From contig JAGWVT010000022.1 of assembly GCA_018970765.1 (NCBI GenBank), positions 1 through 39,008 on the forward strand: 39,008 nt of DNA. The letters are read 5' to 3'. The notes below the pieces were generated by a model that ran no database searches, was not told where the DNA came from, and saw only the letters and a list, made by a program, of their open reading frames with translations. Below, piece after piece: positions 25,813-34,210 of the stretch. The translations under genes and the position numbers were made by a program. The stretch is from Actinomycetales bacterium. GTDB lineage: Bacteria; Actinomycetota; Actinomycetes; S36-B12. Every line of letters starts with the position of its first letter. Position 1 is the stretch's first letter.

Positions 25813-26449
25813 CTGCAACCAGTCTTTGAGCCCGATTCAAGGCAGTCTGACCACGCACTTGTTTTGCAAGTTTCGCCAACTCTTCCTGGTCCACCATTGC
25901 CATCAGATTACGCACTGCCTCACTCCTCGCCTCACTTTCATCGGTGAAGTCTTGGGCGCTGAGATCCAGAATTGTCTGAGCCACGGAGGTGACCCTGCTA
26001 GGTCCGATTTCGGTCTCAAGGAACTCCAGCTCAAGTCTCACGGGATCGCGCTTGCGAAAAGTGATCAGCCCCGGTCGAGCCAGCAGGGCAATCGTCCGGT
26101 GTTGCGTGGGACCGAAGGCGTAGCCAACCGCGATGGCTCTCGGCACCGCTCCATGTACGCGCGCGGCCGAAAGGCCCCAGAGAGCACCAAACCTGATTCC
26201 GTAGATCGCACCAGCAATCGCCGCAGTCAGATCCTCCAGTGACGGTAGCCATGTGGTGGCCGTCTTGCCGGTTGGGACCGCGGAGTAGTACCCACGTGCA
26301 ACCCGGATGATCGCACCGGCGTCCGTGAGTCGCTTCAGTTCCGTGGCGGGTTGCGCGTACACGGACTTGGCGCTGCGTCCAGTGATGAGCAGAGATGGCG
26401 CGAGCAGTGCACCCGAAGGCACCGATGGTTCTCCTAGCCGCTTAACCAT
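25802..26449 (-). CDS. abiEi: AbiEi-type antitoxin/autorepressor
   Basis: A 215-residue AbiEi-family protein. The N-terminal ~60 residues look like a winged helix (VYAQPATELKRLTDAGAIIRVARGYYSAVP), followed by the AbiEi C-terminal domain with GIRFGALWGLSAARVHGAVPRA and FRKRDPVRLELEFLETEIGPSRVTSVAQTILDLS. In studied systems the antitoxin counters the toxin without direct contact and represses its own promoter by binding inverted repeats. ATG 26449 is preferred: an upstream extension to 26494 would read through the palindrome that overlaps the promoter, and -10 box TACTAT lies five bases before ATG 26449, the geometry of a leaderless transcript. It sits 64 bases after the end of the alanine dehydrogenase gene on the same strand. 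Confidence 0.83.
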   Translation of the reverse strand: MVKRLGEPSVPSGALLAPSLLITGRSAKSVYAQPATELKRLTDAGAIIRVARGYYSAVPTGKTATTWLPSLEDLTAAIAGAIYGIRFGALWGLSAARVHGAVPRAIAVGYAFGPTQHRTIALLARPGLITFRKRDPVRLELEFLETEIGPSRVTSVAQTILDLSAQDFTDESEARSEAVRNLMAMVDQEELAKLAKQVRGQTALNRAQRLVADVE

Positions 26450-26454
26450 GACCA

Positions 26455-26498
26455 ATAGTATGCAGATTCTTGGCTGAGAGCCAAGAATCTGCATACTA
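26455..26498 (-). promoter_or_regulatory. Palindromic operator with embedded abiE promoter
   Basis: Twenty-base perfectly complementary arms (26456-26475 and 26479-26498) flank a three-base centre. Read on the minus strand, the palindrome contains TTGGCT (26484-26479) and TACTAT (26460-26455), a good -35/-10 pair with an 18-base spacer, and ATG 26449 follows five bases after the -10 box. This geometry suggests a leaderless transcript repressed by AbiEi dimers. As RNA the same sequence would fold into a strong hairpin and might also end transcripts coming from ald, although no T-tract follows. Confidence 0.75.
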
Positions 26499-26513
26499 AT
26501 ATGGAGCTTTCCC

Positions 26514-27632
26514 CTAATCCAGAGCGTCAGCCAGCGACATACTCGGTAGATCCGAGAAGGCCTCGCCGACAGCGCCGTAGGTGATGCGTCCGTCGTAGGT
26601 GTTCAGGCCAAGGGCCAGCGCGTGGTCATCGGTGAGCGCCTGCCGCCAGCCCTTGTCAGCAAGCGCAACCGCATAGGGCAGGGTCACGTTCGTCAGGGCG
26701 TAGGTCGATGTGTTCGGCACGGCGCCAGGCATGTTCGCCACGCAATAGAACACCGAATCGTGCACGCGGTAGGTGGGGTCGGCGTGGGTGGTGGGTCGGG
26801 AATCTTCGAAGCAACCACCCTGATCAATAGCGATATCGACCAGAACCGAGCCGGGCTTCATTCGCGAAACCAGATCATTGCTCACCAGCCGCGGTGCCTT
26901 GGCGCCGGGCACCAGTACCGCTCCGATCACGAGGTCGGCGTCCAGCACGCTGCGCTCTACCTCGAAGGAGTTGGACGTAATCGTCTGCATATGTCCCTGA
27001 TAGATCGCGTCGACCTGCCGCAGTCGCGGCACATTGACGTCCAGCAGAAGCACCTCAGCCTGCATACCCAGCGCAATCGCTGCAGCGTTCTGACCCGCAA
27101 CACCGGCACCGAGTACCACCACCTTGGCAGCGTGCACCCCAGACACCCCGCCCAGCAGCACACCGCGCCCACCGTGGGCGCGCATCAGCGAGTGCGCGCC
27201 GACCTGAGGTGCCAGGCGACCGGCAACCTCAGACATCGGAGCGAGCAGGGGCAGCGATCGGTCAGGCAGTTCCACAGTTTCATAGGCGATCGCGGTCACC
27301 TGACGATCCAGGAGCGCCTGAGTGCAGTCCCTGGATGCAGCCAGATGCAGGAACGTGAAGAGCGTCTGCCCGGGCTGCATCCGGTGGTATTCCTCGGCGA
27401 CGGGTTCCTTGACCTTCAGCACCATCTCCGCCGAGCCCCACACCTCGTCGGCGGTGGGCAGGATCTGCGCACCGGCTGCGACGTATTCGGCGTCGGTGAT
27501 CGAGGAGCCGACCCCGGCATCACGCTCGATGGTCACCTCGTGGCCGTGCTTGCGAAGTTCGAAGACTCCGGCGGGTGTGATCGCGACGCGATACTCGTGG
27601 TTCTTGACCTCACGGGGGACACCAATGCGCAT
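26514..27632 (-). CDS. ald: Alanine dehydrogenase
   Basis: NAD-dependent oxidative deamination of L-alanine to pyruvate and ammonium (reversible). The 372 residues match the family length. Key segments: MRIGVPREVKNHEYRVAITP (1-20), with the catalytic-domain Arg; MVLKVKEPVAEEY, with the substrate-binding Lys; LFTFLHLAA with the catalytic His; the Rossmann motif VVVLGAGVAGQNAAAIA near 170; LLDVNVPRLRQ (NAD-binding Asp); and VDIAIDQGGCFEDSRPTTHADPTY with the active-site Asp. ATG 27632 has a strong AAAGGAG four bases upstream. It is divergent from an Lrp/AsnC regulator with inverted repeats between them, the arrangement of mycobacterial ald-aldR, which implies alanine-responsive control. Confidence 0.97.
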   Translation of the reverse strand: MRIGVPREVKNHEYRVAITPAGVFELRKHGHEVTIERDAGVGSSITDAEYVAAGAQILPTADEVWGSAEMVLKVKEPVAEEYHRMQPGQTLFTFLHLAASRDCTQALLDRQVTAIAYETVELPDRSLPLLAPMSEVAGRLAPQVGAHSLMRAHGGRGVLLGGVSGVHAAKVVVLGAGVAGQNAAAIALGMQAEVLLLDVNVPRLRQVDAIYQGHMQTITSNSFEVERSVLDADLVIGAVLVPGAKAPRLVSNDLVSRMKPGSVLVDIAIDQGGCFEDSRPTTHADPTYRVHDSVFYCVANMPGAVPNTSTYALTNVTLPYAVALADKGWRQALTDDHALALGLNTYDGRITYGAVGEAFSDLPSMSLADALD

Positions 27633-27696
27633 GGCGCTCCTTTCAGAAAGTATGGCAACGCTCGCACATGAGACAGCGAATCTGCAATACTTCGCA

Positions 27697-27734
27697 GAAT
27701 CTTCGTCATGAAGGGTATTTGACGAAGATTCGTC
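27697..27734. promoter_or_regulatory. Inverted repeats between ald and its Lrp-type regulator
   Basis: GAATCTTCGTCA (27697-27708) and TGACGAAGATTC (27720-27731) form a perfect 12-base inverted repeat with an 11-base spacer. The right half contains a second, overlapping repeat GACGAA-GA-TTCGTC (27721-27734). Nested, spaced palindromes between divergent ald and regulator genes fit multi-dimer binding by an Lrp/AsnC-family protein. Confidence 0.6.
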
Positions 27735-27740
27735 GATTTC

Positions 27741-28319
27741 ATGCGACCAAGGAAGGGCAGGCCGCAGCCGATGCAGGGTCCAAGGCAGGGTTCAAGTCAG
27801 GGTTCAAGTCAGGGTTCAAGTCAGGGTCAGCCAGCCGACTCGGGCACCTCACCGGTGGCGTTGGACGACCTGGATCGGCGCATCATCGCCGAACTCATGG
27901 TCCAGGGCCGCCTGCCCAACAACCTGCTTGCCGAACGCGTGGGTGTGGCGGCATCCACGGCGCTGCTGCGCACGCGGCGCCTGGAGGAGGCCGGCGTCAT
28001 CACCGGGTATCGAGCCGGCGTGGACCCCACTGCTTTGGGCTTCGACCTGCAGGCACTGATCTCGGTACGGGTGCGCCCTGGGGCGCGAGCCGACCTTCCC
28101 ACCCTGTTCGACCACCTGCGCCAGCAACCGGGGGTGCAATCGGTGGCATTTGTCTCCGGCGACTTCGATTTCGTTCTCCATATATATGCGGCGAATACCA
28201 GCGCCCTGCGCGAGTTCGTGACGGGTGTGCTCAGTAGCGACCCGCGGGTGGAATCCACCCATACCGCCCTGATTTTTCAGCATGCTCAGGGCGTTCAGCC
28301 CTTTCCGAGTACCGCGTAA
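27741..28319 (+). CDS. aldR: Lrp/AsnC-family regulator (AldR-like)
   Basis: A 192-residue regulator. Residues ~40-85 hold an AsnC-type helix-turn-helix (LDDLDRRIIAELMVQGRLPN ... STALLRTRRLEEAGVITGYRA), and residues ~100-185 hold the RAM ligand-binding domain (LISVRVRPGARADL ... VSGDFDFVLHIYAANTSALREFV). Its divergent position next to ald fits AldR, which senses alanine and activates ald. The first ~35 residues are odd: a basic MRPRKGRPQP start, then a QGSS repeat encoded by 12-base tandem units, which is not part of the family. ATG 27741 lies just after the operator and lacks a Shine-Dalgarno site; ATG 27771 is an alternative and would still include the repeat. Confidence 0.88.
   Translation: MRPRKGRPQPMQGPRQGSSQGSSQGSSQGQPADSGTSPVALDDLDRRIIAELMVQGRLPNNLLAERVGVAASTALLRTRRLEEAGVITGYRAGVDPTALGFDLQALISVRVRPGARADLPTLFDHLRQQPGVQSVAFVSGDFDFVLHIYAANTSALREFVTGVLSSDPRVESTHTALIFQHAQGVQPFPSTA
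27781..27828 (+). repeat. Four 12-base tandem repeats in the regulator gene
   Basis: Units CAAGTCAGGGTT repeat at 27781, 27793, 27805 and 27817, the first and last with one or two changes; a degenerate fifth copy precedes them. The period is four codons, so gain or loss of copies changes the QGSS linker length without shifting frame. Such arrays are prone to slippage. Confidence 0.9.
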
Positions 28320-28339
28320 GCGACCCCGCGCGCGGTGAA

Positions 28340-29278
28340 CTACCGACTGGCCAAACCGCAGGCCGCCTCAAGCATCAACAAGGCGGCAAGGCGCACGGTT
28401 CGCTGGTCGGGGCTGTCCGCCGCGGCGTCGACCTCGGTGATGTCGAGACAGCGCACGAATGGCGAGGCTCCGGCGAGATAGGCCAGGCGTCGCAGTTCCC
28501 ATGCGCTGATACCGCCGGGCAGCGCGGCCGGGCAGGCTGGCACCACCGCCCGATCGCAAACGTCTACGTCGAGGTCCACATAGACCCCACCGGGTGCTGC
28601 TGCCGTGATCTCCAGCGCCTGCGCCATGACGTCGTCAACGCCCCGGCGCTGCACCTGGTCGCGAGTGATGACGGTGATACCGAGCTCGCGGGCCCGGGCG
28701 GCGTAGGCGGGGGAGTTGGCGAAGGATGCGATGCCGATCTGCACCACTCGCTCACCTGGCAGGCCGGCCTCGATCAGTTCGCGGACTGGGGAGCCGTTGC
28801 TGCGACCATCCCGAAGGTCGTGGTGCGCGTCGACGGTGATCAGACCACCGCGGGATGGATCTTGCTGCCACAGGCCGAGGCCGACCGCGCGGGTGATGGA
28901 GTTGTCGCCACCCAAGGCCAAGATCAGGCGAGCTCGCGGCGCCAGACCAACCAGTGTGGCGTCCACCGCCGAGTCGAAGGTGTCATCAATATCGGCGATG
29001 TCACCCGCGTCCAGCCAGGTCAGCGCACCCAGGTCAACCTCGTGATCCCAGCACCAGGTGGACATGCGCAGCAGCGCCTCGCGGATTGCCCCCGGGGTGG
29101 TGTGTGCCTGGGTGGGGCTGATGGATCTGCGTGATGCCGCCAGCCCCAGCACCGCGACATCAACAACTGCAGCACCTTTGGCTGTGACACCGGTGTTGTG
29201 GCCCATGTCGCCCAGCAGGTGCCCGGCTCTGGGCCAATTCGGATCCTTGGGCAGGTTGGGCAAGTTGGGGCGAGCCAT
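28340..29278 (-). CDS. hutG: Arginase-family hydrolase, probable formimidoylglutamase
   Basis: A 312-residue ureohydrolase (arginase/agmatinase/HutG superfamily). Manganese-site motifs are GGDNS (123-127), DAHHD (150-154) and DLDVDVCD (235-242). Two differ from the common family patterns: the His in GGDHS is Asn, and the Pro after the last Asp is Arg. Similar Asn-bearing members seem to occur in actinobacterial hut loci, so I do not call it inactive. Its neighbour hutU and the hutI and hutH genes imply hydrolysis of N-formimino-L-glutamate to glutamate and formamide; agmatinase or other guanidino-hydrolase activity cannot be excluded. ATG 29278 (MARPNL) is preferred over an in-frame extension that would overlap hutU. 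It ends 20 bases from the convergent regulator gene. Confidence 0.82.
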   Translation of the reverse strand: MARPNLPNLPKDPNWPRAGHLLGDMGHNTGVTAKGAAVVDVAVLGLAASRRSISPTQAHTTPGAIREALLRMSTWCWDHEVDLGALTWLDAGDIADIDDTFDSAVDATLVGLAPRARLILALGGDNSITRAVGLGLWQQDPSRGGLITVDAHHDLRDGRSNGSPVRELIEAGLPGERVVQIGIASFANSPAYAARARELGITVITRDQVQRRGVDDVMAQALEITAAAPGGVYVDLDVDVCDRAVVPACPAALPGGISAWELRRLAYLAGASPFVRCLDITEVDAAADSPDQRTVRLAALLMLEAACGLASR

Positions 29279-29284
29279 ACGGGC

Positions 29285-29290
29285 AGGGTA
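29285..29290 (-). promoter_or_regulatory. Possible leaderless -10 box for hutG
   Basis: On the minus strand TACCCT fits TANNNT and lies six bases ahead of ATG 29278, which has no Shine-Dalgarno sequence. The whole hutG-hutU divergent region is only 48 bases, so the two promoters must overlap or share regulatory sites. Confidence 0.3.
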
Positions 29291-29326
29291 GTGAGCAGGC
29301 GAAGTGGTCAGGTCCACAATGGCCCG

Positions 29327-31003
29327 ATGGAGTCCCAGACACAGGTCAGTGGGCCGCGCCCGGTGCGCGCCCCGCGTGGTGCCACCCGAACCGCGCGCGG
29401 TTGGCCGCAGGAGGCTGCGCTGCGCATGCTGCAGAACAACCTCGACCCGGATGTGGCGGAACGGCCCGATGATCTCGTTGTCTACGGCGGCACCGGCAAG
29501 GCCGTGCGCAACTGGGCCTGCTTCGACGCGATGGTGCGCGCACTGACCACGCTTGGTGATGACGAGACCCTCCTGGTGCAGTCGGGGAAGCCGGTGGGCG
29601 TTTTCACCACGCACCCGTGGGCGCCACGCGTGTTGCTGGCCAACTCCAACCTGGTCGGCGACTGGGCGAACTGGCCGGAGTTTCGCCGCCTAGAGCACCT
29701 GGGCCTGACGATGTATGGCCAGATGACTGCCGGTTCGTGGATCTACATCGGCACTCAGGGCATTCTGCAGGGCACCTATGAAACCTTCGCCGCCGTCGCG
29801 GCACGTCGCTTCGGCGGCACACTGGCTGGCACGTTGACGGTAACCGCAGGCTGCGGAGGCATGGGTGGCGCGCAACCGCTGGCCGTGACCATGAACGAAG
29901 GCACCTGTCTGATCATCGACATTGACCCAACCCGCCTCCAGCGCCGCGTTCAGACCCGCTACCTCGACGAGATCGCCGACAATTTAGACGATGCCATCGC
30001 TCGCGTGGTTGCCTATCGCAAGGAACGCAAGGCGATCAGCGTTGGGCTGGTCGGCAATGCGGCACTGGTGCTACCGGAACTGCTGCGCCGCGGTGTCCCC
30101 GTCGACATCGTCACCGATCAAACCTCGGCCCATGATCCCTTGGCCTATGTGCCGGAGGACATCGATTTGGGTGACGCGCCGGACTATGCCGATCGCAAGC
30201 CGGAGGAGTTCACCGAGCGTGCGCAGGCCTCCATGGCCCGACACGTCGAGGCGATGGTCGGGTTCATGGACGCCGGTGCCGAGGTCTTCGACTACGGCAA
30301 CTCGATTCGTGACGAAGCGCGCAAGGGCGGCTACAACCGCGCCTTCGCCTTCCCGGGTTTCATTCCGGCATACATCCGCCCGCTGTTCTGCGAGGGCAAG
30401 GGACCGTTCCGCTGGGTGGCCCTATCCGGCGACCCAAAGGACATCTACCGCACCGACCAAGCCGTCCTTGAACTCTTCCCGGACAACGTGCACCTACGCC
30501 GGTGGATCACCATGGCGCAGGAGCGCGTGGCCTTCCAAGGCCTCCCGGCACGCATCTGCTGGCTTGGCTACGGCGAGCGGGACCGCGCCGGGCTTGCCTT
30601 CAACGACCTCGTTGCTCGTGGCGAGGTGGGCGCGCCCATTGTTATCGGTCGTGACCATCTGGACTGCGGCTCGGTCGCTTCGCCGTATCGGGAAAGTGAA
30701 GCCATGTTGGACGGGTCGGATGCCATTGCCGACTGGCCACTGCTGAACGCCATGCTCAATATCTCCTCAGGTGCGTCGTGGGTCTCCATCCACCACGGCG
30801 GCGGGGTTGGCATCGGGCGCAGCATCCACGCCGGTCAGGTGAGTGTCGCGGACGGGACAGATCTGGCCGCGGAAAAGCTTCAGCGCGTTCTCACCAACGA
30901 CCCCGGTACCGGCGTCATCCGCCATGTCGATGCTGGCTACGACCGTGCCATCGAAGTTGCCGAAGAACGCGATGTCACAATCCCCATGGGCACCGGTGGC
31001 TGA
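29327..31003 (+). CDS. hutU: Urocanate hydratase
   Basis: Adds water to urocanate to form 4-imidazolone-5-propanoate, the second step of histidine degradation. The 558 residues match the family. Recognisable segments: [31 protein letters not shown] near the N-terminus, [20 protein letters not shown] near 175 (NAD-binding Gly-rich loop), YGNSIRDEA, and the urocanase signature [20 protein letters not shown] near 404-423, which includes the active-site Cys and is followed by [18 protein letters not shown] 29327 is chosen because the earlier in-frame start would overlap the divergent hutG. It overlaps the hutI start by eight bases. Confidence 0.97.
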   Translation: MESQTQVSGPRPVRAPRGATRTARGWPQEAALRMLQNNLDPDVAERPDDLVVYGGTGKAVRNWACFDAMVRALTTLGDDETLLVQSGKPVGVFTTHPWAPRVLLANSNLVGDWANWPEFRRLEHLGLTMYGQMTAGSWIYIGTQGILQGTYETFAAVAARRFGGTLAGTLTVTAGCGGMGGAQPLAVTMNEGTCLIIDIDPTRLQRRVQTRYLDEIADNLDDAIARVVAYRKERKAISVGLVGNAALVLPELLRRGVPVDIVTDQTSAHDPLAYVPEDIDLGDAPDYADRKPEEFTERAQASMARHVEAMVGFMDAGAEVFDYGNSIRDEARKGGYNRAFAFPGFIPAYIRPLFCEGKGPFRWVALSGDPKDIYRTDQAVLELFPDNVHLRRWITMAQERVAFQGLPARICWLGYGERDRAGLAFNDLVARGEVGAPIVIGRDHLDCGSVASPYRESEAMLDGSDAIADWPLLNAMLNISSGASWVSIHHGGGVGIGRSIHAGQVSVADGTDLAAEKLQRVLTNDPGTGVIRHVDAGYDRAIEVAEERDVTIPMGTGG

Positions 31004-32171
31004 AAGCCTGGGTATTCGCGGTATTGGGGAACTGACGACCTTCGATCCCGCTCACCCAGAATTGCTGACCGATGCCGCGTTGGTGATCGAGGACGGCTGC
31101 GTTGTCTGGACCGGGCCGCAGGGCCAGTTGCCCGTGACAGATGCGGTGGTCGACGTGCACGGTGCCGCGGTCATCCCTGGATTCGTCGACTCGCATGCCC
31201 ATCCGATGTTCGCCGGGGATCGTGCAGCGGAGTTCGCGGCACGAATGGCCGGTCAGCCTTATGCCGCCGGTGGCATTCGATCCACCGTCGCACGCACGCG
31301 CGCGGCTAGCGATGACGAACTCCGCAGCAACCTCGCACGGCTTACCGCGGAGTTCCTGCGCTCCGGGATCACCACCTTCGAGGCGAAGTCCGGTTACGGG
31401 CTCACAGTGCCGGATGAGGAGCGCAGCCTTCGCATCGCATCTGAACAGACCACCGAAACGACATTTCTGGGGGCGCATGTGGTGCCGCAGGAATTCGTTG
31501 ATGATCCGGCCGGTTACGTTGCACTTGTCACCGGACCGATGCTGCAGGCCTGCGCCCCGCACGCCCGGTGGATCGACGTGTTCTGTGATCGGGGTGCGTT
31601 CGACGGCGATCAGGCGCGCGCAATTCTGCAGGCGGGCCGAGTGGCGGGCCTGGGCCTACGCATACACGCCAATCAACTCCAGCCCGGCCCAGGCGTGCAG
31701 GTCGCCGTAGAACTCGATGCCGCCAGTGCGGATCACTGCACGCATCTTTCGGATACCGATGTCGACGCGCTGGCTGGTAGCAGCACCGTTGCGACGTTGG
31801 TACCTGGCGCGGAGTTCAGCACGCGCTCTCCCTATCCGGACGCGCGCAGGCTCATTGATGCCGGGGTGAGCGTGGCGCTGGCGACCGACTGCAACCCGGG
31901 TTCCAGTTACACCACCTCAATGGCCTTCTGCATCGCAATCGCGGTGCGCGAGATGCACATGACGCCGTCCGAAGCGGTTCAGGCTGCAACCCTGCACGGT
32001 GCCAGAGCACTTCGGCGTACCGATGTCGGTCACCTGCGCGCTGGCGCCAGTGGTGATTTCATCGTGCTGGATGCACCATCGGCAATCCACCTCGCCTACC
32101 GACCCGGCGTGGACTGCATTGACCGGGTCTACCGCCAGGGTCACCTGGTCCACGAGAGGAGCCCCCTGTGA
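30996..32171 (+). CDS. hutI: Imidazolonepropionase
   Basis: Metal-dependent amidohydrolase (391 residues) that opens 4-imidazolone-5-propanoate to N-formimino-L-glutamate, the third step of histidine degradation. Motifs include [12 protein letters not shown] (zinc-binding HxH), [47 protein letters not shown] and [14 protein letters not shown] with the catalytic Asp. GTG 30996 overlaps the hutU stop by eight bases and gives the family length; the longer in-frame stretch to 30843 lies wholly inside hutU. It overlaps hutH by four bases (GTGA). In most relatives the His block reads HANQLG...G; here QLQPGPGV is slightly divergent. Confidence 0.95.
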   Translation: MAESLGIRGIGELTTFDPAHPELLTDAALVIEDGCVVWTGPQGQLPVTDAVVDVHGAAVIPGFVDSHAHPMFAGDRAAEFAARMAGQPYAAGGIRSTVARTRAASDDELRSNLARLTAEFLRSGITTFEAKSGYGLTVPDEERSLRIASEQTTETTFLGAHVVPQEFVDDPAGYVALVTGPMLQACAPHARWIDVFCDRGAFDGDQARAILQAGRVAGLGLRIHANQLQPGPGVQVAVELDAASADHCTHLSDTDVDALAGSSTVATLVPGAEFSTRSPYPDARRLIDAGVSVALATDCNPGSSYTTSMAFCIAIAVREMHMTPSEAVQAATLHGARALRRTDVGHLRAGASGDFIVLDAPSAIHLAYRPGVDCIDRVYRQGHLVHERSPL

Positions 32172-33691
32172 CCCGCACAGTGGTTATCGATACCCACGGC
32201 ATGACACGCGCAGAGGTCATCGCGATCGCACGCGACGGCGCCCAGGTGCAGATAAGTCAGTCTGCACTGGACGCAATGGCGCATACCCGGCAGCACATCG
32301 AAGAACTTGCCGCCGGGGCCGACCCCGTCTACGGCATCTCCACCGGATTCGGTGCCCTGGCAACTCGGCACATCTCGGTGCACGACCGTGAACAGTTGCA
32401 GCGCTCGTTGATTCGCTCGCACGCGGCCGGGTGGGGACCACCGGTTGAGCGTGAGGTGGTACGCGCCATGATGACGCTGCGGCTGAAGACGCTGGCCTCC
32501 GGGCATACCGGTGTTCGCCCCATCGTCGCGCAGACCATGGCTGCACTGCTGAACGCTGGGATCACCCCCGTGGTGCACGAGTACGGATCACTGGGCTGCA
32601 GTGGCGACCTCGCGCCGCTTTCTGCCTGCGCGCTGGTGCTCATGGGTGAAGGTGAGGTACTTGGCCAGGACGGTCTGCCGACCGCCGCTGCTGCGCAACT
32701 CGCGGTGCACGGCATCGAACCGGTTGAACTGCAGGCGAAGGAGGGCCTGGCGCTGATCAACGGCACCGATGGCATGCTCGGCATGCTGATCCTCGCGTGC
32801 CACGACCTGCAGCAGCTTGCCGATACCGCGGACGTTGCTGCGGCCATGAGCGTGGAGGCACTCCTCGGTACCGATCAGGTTTTCCGCCCCGAACTACACG
32901 GGCCGCTGCGGCCCCATCCAGGCCAGGCGCGCAGCGCGGCTCGCATGTTCGCCCTCTTGCAGGGGTCGCAGATTGTGGCGAGTCATCGCGAGGGTGATGA
33001 TCGCGTGCAGGACGCTTATTCGTTGCGTTGTGCACCGCAGGTCACCGGAGGACTTCGCGACACGATTGCGCACGCCGAATTGGTCGCCGATCGCGAGTTG
33101 GCCGCGGCCATCGATAACCCGGTCGTCCTGGATGACGGCACGGTCACATCGAATGGCAACTTCCACGGTGCACCCATCGCTTACAACCTTGACTTCCTGG
33201 CGATACCGGCCACGGATCTGGCCTCGATTGCGGAGCGGCGTACCGATCGCTTACTGGACACCAAGCGATCGCACGGCCTCCCGGCGTTCCTCGCTGATGA
33301 CCCCGGCGTGGATTCTGGATTGATGATCGCCCAATACACGCAGGCGGCCTTGGTATCTGAGTGCAAGCGGCTGGCAGTCCCTGCGAGCGTGGACTCCATT
33401 CCCAGTTCCGCGATGCAGGAGGATCACGTCTCGATGGGTTGGCACGCCGGACGCAAGCTTCGGCGGGTCGTCGACGCACTTGCCGCGGTTCTGGGGATCG
33501 AACTGCTCGCTGCCGCACGGGGGATCGATCTTCGCACCCCGCTGCTACCGGCCCCCGGCACTGCCGCAGTGCTGCAGTTGATTCGTGGTCAGATTGATGG
33601 GCCCGGGCCAGATCGCCATCTTGCGCCGGACATGGCAATGGCCGCGGAGATCGCCAGAGCAATCCCCACGGCCATCGCCGTCAAGCTGTGA
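32168..33691 (+). CDS. hutH: Histidine ammonia-lyase
   Basis: Deaminates L-histidine to trans-urocanate, the first step of the hut pathway. Length 507 residues, normal for the family. The MIO electrophile forms from a triad in [13 protein letters not shown]; here it is Cys144-Ser145-Gly146, not the usual Ala-Ser-Gly, a substitution also known in actinobacterial HutH proteins. Other blocks: [11 protein letters not shown] near 56, [12 protein letters not shown] near 196, [15 protein letters not shown] near 279, [28 protein letters not shown] around 318-345, and [21 protein letters not shown] near 418, all catalytic or substrate-site regions. GTG 32168 overlaps the hutI stop (GTGA). It is the last gene of hutUIH, and the next gene is convergent seven bases away. 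Confidence 0.97.
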   Translation: MTRTVVIDTHGMTRAEVIAIARDGAQVQISQSALDAMAHTRQHIEELAAGADPVYGISTGFGALATRHISVHDREQLQRSLIRSHAAGWGPPVEREVVRAMMTLRLKTLASGHTGVRPIVAQTMAALLNAGITPVVHEYGSLGCSGDLAPLSACALVLMGEGEVLGQDGLPTAAAAQLAVHGIEPVELQAKEGLALINGTDGMLGMLILACHDLQQLADTADVAAAMSVEALLGTDQVFRPELHGPLRPHPGQARSAARMFALLQGSQIVASHREGDDRVQDAYSLRCAPQVTGGLRDTIAHAELVADRELAAAIDNPVVLDDGTVTSNGNFHGAPIAYNLDFLAIPATDLASIAERRTDRLLDTKRSHGLPAFLADDPGVDSGLMIAQYTQAALVSECKRLAVPASVDSIPSSAMQEDHVSMGWHAGRKLRRVVDALAAVLGIELLAAARGIDLRTPLLPAPGTAAVLQLIRGQIDGPGPDRHLAPDMAMAAEIARAIPTAIAVKL

Positions 33692-33698
33692 AAACGAA

Positions 33699-34118
33699 CT
33701 AGCCAGCTAGGCAACCCGAGGCATAGAGAGCCGAGGGGATGGTGGCATCCTCAGGCACCGTGTCGGGCGCGGCTGCGTCATAGGTGCCACAGACCTTGGC
33801 CTTGTCCTGCGGAATCCAGAACTGCCCTTCGGCCTGGAAGATCACGCTCTGTGGGGCGTCGCCGATAACAACCGAGGCAACCGCCCAGCCATCTGCGCAC
33901 TCCAAGCCCTCGAATGACGCCAGCGAGTTGCCGGTGCTTGCGGCGTAATCGTTGGTGGCCTTCTCCAAGATGGCCTGCGTGCACTCAGTCATGCCACCAA
34001 CCATCGAGGCGGACGCCTCCGACGACCCGCCTGAGCTGCTTGAGCAGGCCGTCAGTGTTGCGGCAACGATCAATGCCGCACTTGATGCCATCGCCATCGT
34101 GATGACGGAACGCTTCAT
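33699..34118 (-). CDS. Small secreted lipoprotein
   Basis: A 139-residue predicted lipoprotein of unknown function. Residues 1-25 form a signal peptide with a basic start (MKRS), hydrophobic core and lipobox LTAC with Cys25 as the lipidation site, then a Ser/Gly/Ala-rich linker. The mature part has Cys residues in TECTQ, GLECADG, KVCGTYD and ASGCLAG, probably two disulfide pairs, and a sequence of the type GWAVASVVI ... FQAEGQFWIPQDKAKVCG that resembles small mycobacterial-type secreted proteins of unknown role. ATG 34118 has AAAGGGAAAG upstream. Neighbours give no clear clue beyond the envelope theme. Confidence 0.8.
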   Translation of the reverse strand: MKRSVITMAMASSAALIVAATLTACSSSSGGSSEASASMVGGMTECTQAILEKATNDYAASTGNSLASFEGLECADGWAVASVVIGDAPQSVIFQAEGQFWIPQDKAKVCGTYDAAAPDTVPEDATIPSALYASGCLAG

Positions 34119-34210
34119 GTGTCTTTCCCTTTCGTTGAAGACTCATCGGATGCTGCTAGGCAGCATTGTCCCCCCGGAACCCGGCCAATTCAGACATTGG
34201 CACGCATGGT

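Noticed and set aside
27781-27828. Regular 12-base repeats as a CRISPR-like array
   Set aside because: Units are contiguous with no spacers, far too short, and lie in frame within a coding region.
29279-29326. Short repeat GTGG-TCAGGT-CCAC between hutG and hutU as an operator
   Set aside because: Four-base arms are too short to distinguish from chance, and no hut regulator gene is in the window to support it.
30843-30995. N-terminal extension of imidazolonepropionase
   Set aside because: The in-frame extension lies entirely inside hutU and has no family similarity; GTG 30996 gives the normal length.
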